From Daucus carota subsp. sativus (taxonomy: Eukaryota; Streptophyta; Magnoliopsida; Apiales; Apiaceae): a stretch of DNA of 64,000 nt. Below, one piece after another: positions 55,137 to 64,000 of this stretch. The translations under genes were made by a program, and so were the position numbers. Where the stretch lies: assembly GCF_001625215.2 (NCBI RefSeq), contig NC_030389.2, positions 42,025,454-42,089,453 of the forward strand, in the 5' to 3' direction. The notes under the pieces were generated by a model. That model was not told the origin of the DNA, made no database searches, and saw only the letters and a program-made list of their open reading frames with translations. Within the stretch, counting starts at the first letter, position 1. Each line of letters starts with the position of its first letter.

Positions 55137-57579
55137 AAGCCTTTAACATCCTGCTGTTAATCTAATGTTAACTGTATGATAGTTGAAGATGGAAGTGACT
55201 TCATGGTGTTGGTAAATTTATTTTCCATTACTCTTGTTTTACCTGTAAAGATAGTAGGGCTGGTCTTGACAAAGTGTAGACTATAGAATATAGATGACTG
55301 ATCTGTAACATTATAGAGATCTTGAGTTACATACCAGATACAAGGTCCTTTGTTTAACAGATCAATCTATAAAGAGAGGGAGGAAAAGAAAGACTGCTAA
55401 TGCTAGGGTTAGGTAGCTCTATTGTAAGTTTAAACATTTTAGTCTAAGTGGGTACAAAGCTAATTATTAGATGTTCTCTCTTGTTAACCTAGTGATGTCC
55501 TTTCCTCCTCTCCTCTGTTGTCTATACTTGTACTGATGGGAACAGTTTTAAGAACTGCTTTAATGAATAAAATTACCCTTTTTATTTTCATTTCTATTCT
55601 TGTTTTTTCCTTCATCATCTTCTGCTTTGTCTGCTGCAATGCATGGCTCACTTTTGGACTTTTAATTAGTTTTTTCATGACAAAGAATCTGTCATCAACT
55701 GCAGATGTGTCTGTCCTTAAATGTGATGTGTGAGGCCCATATTGCCAACATGTATCTTTTATCTTCTAGTGAAAATGGTTGTTTATACCTTATTGTGGGG
55801 TTGCTCTGCTGGTTTTAATATACATGGCAAAGAATCTTGCTTGGTGTATGCTGTTGGCCTGTTATACATTTATATGTTATGTTTGGAGACTTGCAACTTT
55901 TTTCAGTTTCAATTATGCAGGGACTCTTGCTGAAAAAATGGTTGTATTTAAGATATGTGCTGGTACCAGCTTAGTACTGTATCACATTTAAATACTCATT
56001 GTTGGTGGCTTGCCATCCTATATGATCATAAATGTCATGACCCCTTTTTCTTTTTTTTTTTGTGTGTGTGTGTGTGTGTGTGTATGTGCACCTCTTTGTT
56101 TTTTCTGGTGTCGGGAACATCCTCGCCGGATGTTGAATTCCCGACACCGGGCAATGGAAGAAGGTGATGGCGCTCTGATGGCGCTGTTTGGGAATTAGCT
56201 GTTAGCGGACTTGCTGAATGCTTAACCTGAGAAGTGTTTAATGGTGGAAAGAAGTGTAAGAAAAGTCCATGGACACAGAAATATGGTGGTTGATGAAAAC
56301 ATCTGAGTGGGGTTTGTATCGACCCTTAACCAATGAAAAGGGTTTTGCAAGAATCATCTGTCTCCCACTTAGCACTTCTCTTTGACCAACTCTTTCCATT
56401 ATGCTTCTGTAAATAAAGTGTCTGCCGCCACTCAAAAATAGGTGATAATTCAGGACCCATCAAGGAATAGACTAATCATATCAACCAACTTAATCAGGAT
56501 TAGACTAATCATCGTAGAAAATCAGTACTAGTAGCAGCTAGTTTATCTTAAGGTAATTTATTTATTTATCCGGTCCCTAATGAGCGATTGGGGAAGACTG
56601 TAACACGTTAACACGAAATGTCATGGATATGGGTTTTGATTTTTGATACACGAAAGTACACGAACACGAAAGATTTTTGATACACGAAAGTACACGAACA
56701 CGAAATTACACGGTAGATTTTGTGTCGGATATGAGTTTTCATTTTGGGCACACGAAATACATGAAAGTACACGAAATATTTGTACATAATTTTTATTATA
56801 TATATGATATAATACTTTAGATATATAATTGTGTAAAATATATATATTTATATGTATATATAGATATATATTAGAGATACATTAACAAATTTGTAGAGAG
56901 TTGTATGCAAGCATAAATATATCATTCATATTTAGTAAAATTATACAGAAAAATATATAATAAAACTAATTTTTGATTAAAATTCTATTGATATTTTTAT
57001 ATATAATATAAACGAAAAGTACAAGAAATATACACGAAACGTTTCGGATCGGATACGGGTTTCAAATTAGGTACACGAATTAATAACAGGCGGATACGGA
57101 TTTCACCGAGTATACGAAACACGAAAATACACAAAACAAAAATATACAAAACGAAACGATTGCCACCTCTACAGAAGACAGTACAACCTCTGTTGCCAAA
57201 CCATTGGTGTTGCTTGGGTGGGACTTTGGTCTTGGTAGTTGCCAAGAACTTTCCACCATATATTCATCTTGTTCGGCCGTTTCGATTTAAAACAAATCTG
57301 TTAAAAATACAGTGAAATTCGATTTGGAATATATCGTTTCAATTGTTCTGTATCACTTTGTATGTGATTTGATTGCTAGGAAGAGAAATATCAGTGAAAG
57401 CATATGCATTGTCCAGCAGTTTTTGGGAAAATAACCTCAAATCTCAAATATTCTTGGAATAATGTTCAAAATAACAGAGTTTGAAAAAAATGACCTCAAA
57501 TATCAGTATTAAATGGCCCCAAAATCATGTTTATCACCACATACTTTTAGTTGTTAATATCTTTATACATTAGTATTAA
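55137..57579. other. Gene-free DNA after the KRP gene
   Basis: Starts with the KRP 3' UTR. It then holds a (GT)n microsatellite at about 56062-56084, a hairpin at 56107-56148 and an ACACGAAA-rich repeat block at 56600-57170. No convincing coding sequence. Confidence 0.5.
56600..57170 (+). repeat. ACACGAAA-rich block, possible decayed hAT-like element
   Basis: Words such as TACACGAA and AACACGAAA recur many times at both ends of the block. A 34-bp unit starting GATTTTTGATACACGAAAGT is repeated at 56638 and 56672. The right end ATTGCCACCTCTA is, in reverse complement, TAGAGGTGGCAAT, a start seen in hAT-type elements and similar to TAGAGGTGGCAAAATG at 30000. No left partner end was found. Confidence 0.5.
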
Positions 57580-57826
57580 GTGGGTGTTTGTTTGAGACTT
57601 ATAAGTCCAGCTTCTGGATCATAAGTTATGAGCACTTATTTGTAGCGTTTGTGTAATAAGTCAAGAAGCACTTATAAAAAGTTAGGAATGCTAGCTTTTG
57701 TTTCAGAGTTTCTACTTATTTCCTAAACACTTTAATCACTTATAAGTCTTATCCTGCTTCTAACTTCTACTCCACTTATTTATTTTAAGCAAGAAGTATT
57801 TATTTTAAGCTCACTCAAACGGCCCC
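57580..57826. mobile_element. PIF/Harbinger MITE (247 bp), related to the element at 9250
   Basis: The ends are GTGGGTGTTTGTTTGAG and, reverse-complemented, GGGGCCGTTTGAGTGAG, with TAA directly outside both (57577-57579 and 57827-57829). Its right end, reverse-complemented, aligns with the left end of the Harbinger, sharing GGGGCCGTTTG, TTGCTTAAAATAAA and AAGTGGA(T/G)TAGAAGTTA in order. It is non-coding. It ends about 370 bp before the PHL start codon. Confidence 0.85.
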
Positions 57827-57865
57827 TAAATATAATTTCACTGTATTAAAATACTCATGAATATG

Positions 57866-57913
57866 ATGTTAGAGAATGGCCCTTTCCAGGATCAAAGGGC
57901 CATTCTCTAACAT
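57866..57913. repeat. Perfect 20-bp inverted repeat upstream of the PHL gene
   Basis: ATGTTAGAGAATGGCCCTTT (57866-57885) and its exact reverse complement (57894-57913) are separated by 8 nt (CCAGGATC). It could be a foldback remnant or a cruciform/hairpin-forming site. It lies about 290 bp before the ATG. Confidence 0.9.
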
Positions 57914-58198
57914 ATGATTATATTTAATCTGACAAATTAGTCATAAATTAATAATTTATCTCATATTATAAACGGTAAATAAAATATGACAGAGTGAGTA
58001 CATCTTTACGCAAAATCGATAAATTTGTGAAGGCAGTACAGTCATAGACACAGTCAGCAACACCACAGAGCTGTCTGTTTCTTACACAAACACATTTTCT
58101 ACTCCACCTTTTTAACATCACTTTTCAACCCTTCTCACTTTATTGGTCACCTTGCCGGAAAATCAAGAAAGTATAATTTTCCGGCAACAAGAAAGAAG

Positions 58199-61100
58199 AT
58201 GTACTCTGCTATTCATTCACTCTCTGAAATGGATGGGGATGGAGAGTTTCATGGGTCATTAGATGGGTCCAATGTAGTTGTTGGTGGAGACCCACGCCTG
58301 GTGTTGACCACGGATCCTAAGCCAAGACTCAGATGGACTTCGGAGCTCCATGATAGATTTGTTGATGCTGTTTCTCAACTTGGTGGCCCTGATAGTTAGT
58401 CTCTCTCTCTCTCTCTCTCTCTCGCTCCCTCTCTCTCTCTCTCTCTCTCTCTCCCTCCCTCCCTCTCCCTCTCCCCCCTCTCCACTTTTACTATTGTCAA
58501 TTTGTCATGTTGTGTGTGTTTGTGTTTGTTTAATCAATGTTCTTGAAATAGATTAGTTGATGAATGTATATTTATGTGCTTGTTGTAACAAGACTAGTTG
58601 CTAGATTGTTATTTCCATTTAACAGGAGGGATATTTGGTTGGAGATATTTTGAATCTGTTTACTTCAAGATTTAACAGGTTAGAATGGGAAACTCATGTT
58701 ATTGTTCCCAATCCCATCGAAGATACTAACAACCCGTTTCTGTTGATAGTATGCAATAGTATTCTGAAAATTTAGATGGAACTTACTAAACATGGCCTTA
58801 ATTCCGTTCCCCCTTTCTAATCCACTTCATTTCCATTACTCATTACCAATTATCTTCAACAATTCAAACACCCCCTTTTTGTTGATAGTATATTTCTTCA
58901 TTCATAGATAGGGGTAATTCATGGAATGTCAGTAACAGTTGAATAGCCTTCCATATTGCGAATACACTCAAGAAGTAAACTTGCACAGTAATACGAGTCT
59001 AAGACTATGTTGAGTAAACTTCGACCAAAACCTAGGAAGCACGGACTCGGATAAAGGGATATGGGGGTACAGGACTCGGATACGGGGATTCGCCAATTAT
59101 TAAAGATTCTTGGATACGGGACTCAGGGAAAAAAAGTAATGATAAAATATGAATTATATATGTCAAACATCAAACAACTTCCTTTATAACAGTAATGAAA
59201 CTGTCTTTTACAATAAGTGGTAATCAAACATAAGATTCATTTTGATGCTTTTTCATTCCTAAAAAAATGCTCATCTTCCTAGATGAGAGAGGCTGTGATA
59301 GCAGGTCCTCGGCCGTAAAAGCAGGTTATCAGGCCTTAAAAAGCCAGGTTATTGGGCCTTTTGAAGGTGCGCTGAGTCTGTGGCCATGTCGCTCTCGTGT
59401 CGAAGGCGAGTCCACTGCTGTATGCGTGTCGAGACATCACATGGCTAGTCGGACACGTACTCAGCCAAGTCGCCAAGGCAGGACGCGCATATGGCACCCA
59501 TTTTGAAGATTCCGTGCTTCCTAGAGCAAGACAGTCCTTTTCCAATTGAAAGTCTTTAGGAGAGGGCTTGACTTGTCTAGATCTGAAGACTCTTATTTAC
59601 TCCTTGTTTTATTGTACTCCTAGCAAAGGGTTTTTGCCGTGAGCTAGGTCCTTAATGTTAAATCAGTTATGAAGTGTGGGTTTACTAGTATATGCTCGGA
59701 CTTTGAGCTCACTTTTAATGAATCTCAGAAGTACTGAAGCAGGATGTGTATGATATGACTAGTCTGGTCTGCGCAAAGGTAAGCCGGACTTGCTTCTGTT
59801 AGATAAAAATTTCATACCAAGTTATTAGAGTATTAGGTTAAAATGTTTAGTAAATTTTCAGACTTTATTATAAGATTCTTCGAGGTTTCTGATTTGCCAA
59901 CCATTAAGTTTCATGCAGGTTTTTTCTTAAAGAGTTGCTTTTGATGAATATATTTATGCTTGTTTTCTTAAACAGTTGCTCCTGCACATAAAAGGGCAAC
60001 ATAGGTTATTTTATCTGGAACTTCTAACTACTAGCCTATATAGCTGTTTCCTGAAATTGAAGGTTTGAACAAAAATTATTATGAACTCGGAACTATTGCT
60101 AGAACGAAGATACCAGCTAATAACAGCCGATAGCCTGATACATACGTACATACATACATACATATACATATATTGGAAGTTGCATGTTCAATTATATATG
60201 TTTTGTATTATTGTGTACTTATCATATCTTTTTCCAGAATCCTTGCTTCTTAGTTTTGTTAACCTAATTAGAAATTCAACTGCACTTCGAATTGACCAGC
60301 ATGTACTCTGATGAAAACAGCTGTCATGGAAATATCTATCTGCACTAAAGTTCTAATAAAGCAATTGTAGTGCTAGTATTGAATGCAACTGTAGCAATTT
60401 CTGTATTGCCTTTAAATCAGGCAGTGCAGTGTACCTTAGCTTTTATATTCTTACATATTTTAACTTATGATTTTGTTCAGTCAACCGTTTTTGCCCCTGG
60501 CATTAAGTTATTCCGTATATTATTCTGCGCATTAATGTTGAATATGTGGACTAACACGATCTGCAATACACTGGTTTTTATTACAGAAGCAACGCCGAAG
60601 ACCATTTTGAGAACAATGGGGGTCAAAGGCCTCACCCTTTATCATTTAAAGTCGCATCTTCAGGTCTATAGTTATGTTATGTTTTATATTTTGACTATTT
60701 CCTCGTTTAATTCACAAAAATAAAAACACCTTAATTGAAAAAAGAATTAGCTTAAAATTTTAAAATTTTAGCATGCATTCTTATATATCAAAATAGTATC
60801 TAGTAAACCTAAAACTCGTAATAATGAGAATAAAAGGGCTGAACATGGCTTTCAAATTTCTCTATAGTCTACAGATATAATTTAATTTCTGATTATGGCC
60901 TTCCTACGGTTTCAAAAATCTTTATGATAATAAAAGCTGCGATTCTCACACAATATTCCACTGATCTCTCATTGCTATCCAACTTTCTAAATGCACTCTA
61001 CTGCTCTGCATAGGATAAATCCAGTATGAAAAATTAGTATCTCATCCTTCATCTTGTTATTTCAGAAATACCGGTTGGGAAAGCAATCATGCAAGGAGTT

Positions 61101-63143
61101 AGCCGAGAATTCTAAAGATGGTATTTACAAGTTTTTGTTTAAAAAATGGGAACTGCATAGCGATAACTTGATATTTGATAGAAAAGTGGCCATACCTGAT
61201 TTAATGGTGCATCACATACAAGTGTTTGGCTTACCTTATTTTATTCAGAAATAAGCCTTTATCTCTAGAAAAAGTATGTATTTGTAAACCTTTTTCTGAA
61301 AATTAAGTGCTTGTTTGTGAAAAGAAGACAAGCCAAACTGCTATAGTAATGTAATTCTGAAATGCCTTTTTGCATTGTCATGAATTAGACATTGCTGAAA
61401 GAAGTGTGTGGTAGTATATCATAAGCTAATAGAACACTGCTAAACAAGAACAAAATGTCTCTTACAAAGTAAACTCTTTGTAATTTTCAAAAATTACTAA
61501 TGTATAATTGGGATTCCAGCATCATGTATCGCAGAGAGCCACGACACAGATTTATCCACATCAGCATCGTCAAGAATAGCGGCACAAAATCTGAATGAGT
61601 ATGACACATATATTTCCCAAATTTGTTGTGGCATGAGTATATGACTATATGCTTGCCAAATAACTTGATTTAACTTGTGTAACAGTGGCTACCATGTTAC
61701 CGAGGCTTTGCGAGTTCAAATGGAAGTTCAGAAACGGCTGCATGAGCAGCTTGAGGTTAGTTTCCCCGTTTTTCCATACTTGGTATTTGGTACATCTAAT
61801 TCCTTGCATAAGATATTATGCCTTTGAACCATCATATGCGTAGATTGACAATACACCATATTTCAGAAAATTTTGTGGACTCTGATTTAGTTGTTATTAC
61901 ATGTCCTATAAAATGAGTGAGGGATAGAACATGCAAATAGGATGCATTGAAAATAGGTGGTTGATATAGGGGTTAGTATTAACTATTAAGTAGTTATGAG
62001 ATCCACATTTTTGTTTACTGGGTAAAGGATAAATGGACAGGAAAATGCTGCAATTAGTGGTATACTGTAGAAAGAAAATGGTTGTGGAGTCCGTGACTGC
62101 CCGTGACTGCAACCTCCAGATAGGCAGATACAAACAAAAATGAGCAAGCAACTTGCATCTTGCAACTGTGTGAAACTATAGAGGTTCAAAGTATAATGAC
62201 TTTTCATTTTTTATGTAAGTCCTAAATGTCCAGTCCAGAAAGTTAGATGGAAGAGAAAATTGAACATCAAATAGCCAAAAAGATGCCATGGGAGATCTCA
62301 CCTCTAGACATATGCCAAGGTCCTCAGCACACAACTAAATTTAGTACCAATTTATAGGACACATGCCAGAAGGATTGTCAAGATGCTCGAAACTTAAATC
62401 TGAACTTGCTAGATTAGTGTACAAGTATCCTCTGGATTGTTTTATTATGTCCAAGTGAGATATACATTTTTGCTAATAAGAATAAGATAAAGAAAAGTTC
62501 CTGACGCAGAAAGCGTCCACCTAAGAGGCTAAGACTCGGCCTGCCAAACTGCTTAGCCAATTAAAGCTCCTTTCACCACCAAGATCTGCCTGGCACATTT
62601 TAGAAAATTGGATGAATATATTGTACAAGAGCTCTAATACTGCTCATTTCCAGAAAACGAGTCATGCTCTGAAGTATTAATATAATCCTCATCTCTCTAC
62701 TAAACTAGGTGCAGCACAGACTTCAGCTACGAATCGAAGCACAAGGGAAATACTTGCAGTCAATTCTTGAGAAAGCTTGCAAGGCCCTCAACGACCAGAC
62801 TCTGGCCTCTGTGGGGCTTGAAGCTGCCAGGGAAGAGCTTTCTGAACTGGCTATCAAGGTTGCAAATGATTGTCAGCAAGTGATGACAGTTTCTTCACTG
62901 TCTGACGTGGCTGCAACTCTAGAAAGAAAAAATTTGACCAATATGCATGCTAGAATTGGTGACTGCTCTGTTGACAGCTGCTTGACAACAAATGAAAGTC
63001 CAGTTTCTCCAATTGGCGTGAGATTGCAGGCTGGTGCACTGAAAAAGAGGCCGAGGCCGAGGCCAATTTCAAGTGATGCTGATTTGTCTCCTTTACAGAG
63101 CAGTCTGCCACAAATGGAGTGGATGATGAGTGATATAAGCTAA
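58199..63143 (+). CDS. MYB-CC (GARP) transcription factor, PHL2/PHL3-like
   Basis: Six exons, 58199-58394, 60587-60663, 61066-61120, 61520-61598, 61686-61755 and 62709-63143; 303 aa. The start MYSAIHSLSEMDGDGEFHGS matches the PHL2/PHL3 (UNE16) type. The single MYB repeat spans about residues 40-96 (KPRLRWTSELHDRFVDAVSQ, LGGPDKATPKTILRTMGVKG, LTLYHLKSHLQKYRLGKQ). The MYB-CC coiled coil is at about 145-185 (QMEVQKRLHEQLEVQHRLQL, RIEAQGKYLQSILEKACKAL). PHL2 and PHL3 act with PHR1 on P1BS sites in phosphate-starvation genes. The C-terminal activation region is Ser/Asp-rich with a KKRPRPRP patch. Intron 1 (2.2 kb) starts with a CT microsatellite and carries a MITE. Confidence 0.95.
58395..58480 (+). 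repeat. (CT)n/(CCCT)n microsatellite at the PHL intron 1 donor
   Basis: Pyrimidine tract beginning just after the GTTAGT donor. Very similar in composition and placement to the one in intron 2 of the DUF89 gene. Confidence 0.93.
59032..59524. mobile_element. Probable hAT-like MITE (493 bp) in PHL intron 1
   Basis: Terminal inverted repeats CTAGGAAGCACGGA...TCCGTGCTTCCTAG are 14 bp and perfect. The 8 bp outside each end (ACCAAAAC and AGCAAGAC) match at 6 of 8 positions, consistent with a decayed hAT duplication. The interior is GC-richer than its surroundings and has short frames on both strands that I do not consider genes. Confidence 0.65.
60138..60165 (+). repeat. (ACAT)n microsatellite in PHL intron 1
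   Basis: Repeated CATACATACATA tetranucleotides, about 28 bp. Confidence 0.85.
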
Positions 63144-63851
63144 AACATAATATGTTTGTGACCCAGAAATAGATGTTTATCATTCTATATCATCATATGT
63201 TGTGTCTCTCTTGTTCAATGGTTTATTAAATGATTAACCCAGGCCAGTTGCCAACTGTAGAAATAGCGGTTTTATTCATTGTTAAATCACATCTAAACTT
63301 GGGACTAGCTTCTATTATACCAGTGTAAGGTATGTTAAAAAGAATTCTTTTACTCTGCATAATGTGGATTGTGGACACACTTGTGAGTATTGTTTAAAGA
63401 ATCTAGCCAAAACTTGAGAAAAACTGGATGCAGTTTTGAATTATTATGTAAACTTTGACAAAAATGAAATTCTCCTTGGTTGTCTAGTTGAGCAATTGTA
63501 TTTGGTGTGCAATGTTCTGAAAATCTCCGATTAATCCTTCAAAAAAGTTTCACAGATTTATCAAATATACTCTGATTTTACTAAAAATCCCATATTTGAT
63601 CCAAAAAATTTCGATAAATACTGATTCGATAGATAGGTCAACTGATTAGTTCCGATCGTTGATTTCTATGACCATGACAGTGTGCCACATGAGACACAGG
63701 TCAGAAACTTCAAAAAATTCACAAGGGGGCCAATATTATATCAGTTTGAAAGAGACAGCCATTAGTCTATTACATGTAAGTCAACTCAAGTTATTCCACT
63801 GGAACTCCCAAATGAACTTTCATTTTTGAGGTAGAACTGCTCTAAACAACA
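63144..63851. other. Region between the PHL gene and the dioxygenase gene
   Basis: About 700 bp: the PHL 3' UTR, then AT-rich DNA and probably the promoter and short leader of the next gene. No separate gene or repeat is visible. Confidence 0.5.
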
Positions 63852-64000
63852 ATGTTGTCTAACATATCCAAAAGTTATGACAGGGGAAGTGAATTGAAGG
63901 CGTTTGATGACACGAAAGCCGGAGTCAAAGGCCTTGTTGATGCTGGAATCGCCAAGATCCCTCGTATTTTTGTAGAACCAGCAACAGATGATACAGGTAT
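63852..64000 (+). CDS. 2-oxoglutarate-dependent dioxygenase, ACC oxidase homolog-like (5' part)
   Basis: The frame opens at ATG 63852 and runs off the window: MLSNISKSYDRGSELKAF, then DDTKAGVKGLVDAGIAKIPR and IFVEPATDDTG. DR.SELKAFDDTKAGVKGLVDAGI is the characteristic start of the plant 1-aminocyclopropane-1-carboxylate oxidase homolog group (At1g06620-type), Fe(II)/2OG dioxygenases of mostly unknown substrate. The DIOX_N domain begins within it. The iron-binding HxD...H and the 2OG-binding RxS lie beyond the window, so activity cannot be judged. These are not true ethylene-forming enzymes. Confidence 0.85.
   Translation, partial: MLSNISKSYDRGSELKAFDDTKAGVKGLVDAGIAKIPRIFVEPATDDTG

Noticed and set aside
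58350..58556. 68-codon frame running past the PHL exon 1
   Set aside because: Wrong frame and made of CT microsatellite; the conserved frame splices at 58394.
59267..59545. Frames on both strands in PHL intron 1
   Set aside because: They lie within a MITE with perfect inverted ends and show no protein family features.

Overview
This window is nuclear DNA of a flowering plant, most likely a eudicot. All eight host genes are plant families with many short exons and AT-rich introns, and the intergenic DNA is full of plant transposons. The retrotransposon and MITE styles would fit an asterid such as Apiaceae, but that is a guess. There are no operons, rRNA genes or CRISPR arrays.

Layout. 1-1998: 3' end of a Copia-type LTR retrotransposon. 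1999-5990: gene-free, AT-rich DNA with an 88-bp triplicate and several decayed copies of one larger repeat. 6085-16798 (+): stand-alone DUF89 phosphatase gene; its intron 7 was invaded first by a MULE-type MITE and then, inside that, by a 5.4-kb PIF/Harbinger element. 17800-18727: a non-autonomous Helitron. 19330-27363 (+): COQ6 of ubiquinone synthesis, convergent with a VAMP72-type R-SNARE (27995-29686, -). 32276-33127: a hAT MITE with perfect target duplications. 33806-44549 (+): a GH116 (GBA2-type) glucosylceramidase with 19 coding exons. 45595-48696 (-): a NET2-type actin-binding protein. 52760-55136 (+): a KRP/ICK CDK inhibitor. 58199-63143 (+): a MYB-CC factor of the PHL2/PHL3 type. 63852-64000 (+): the 5' end of an ACC-oxidase-like dioxygenase.

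I rebuilt the host gene models by hand from splice signals, reading frame and family conservation. Every multi-exon model closes in frame (364, 510, 221, 984, 897, 203 and 303 aa). Two introns, in the DUF89 and GBA2 genes, need GC-AG splicing. The genes share no pathway. Their order (COQ6, GBA2, PHL) recalls Arabidopsis At3g24120-At3g24200, so this looks like a conserved syntenic block expanded by transposons.

I see no new enzymatic or defence system. The best material is the transposon archaeology: two nested elements with readable target duplications, a deletion-derivative MITE of the same Harbinger family elsewhere in the window, a Harbinger with a frameshifted transposase but an intact Myb-like partner, a CAACTG-rich LTR, and a perfect 20-bp hairpin just upstream of the PHL gene.
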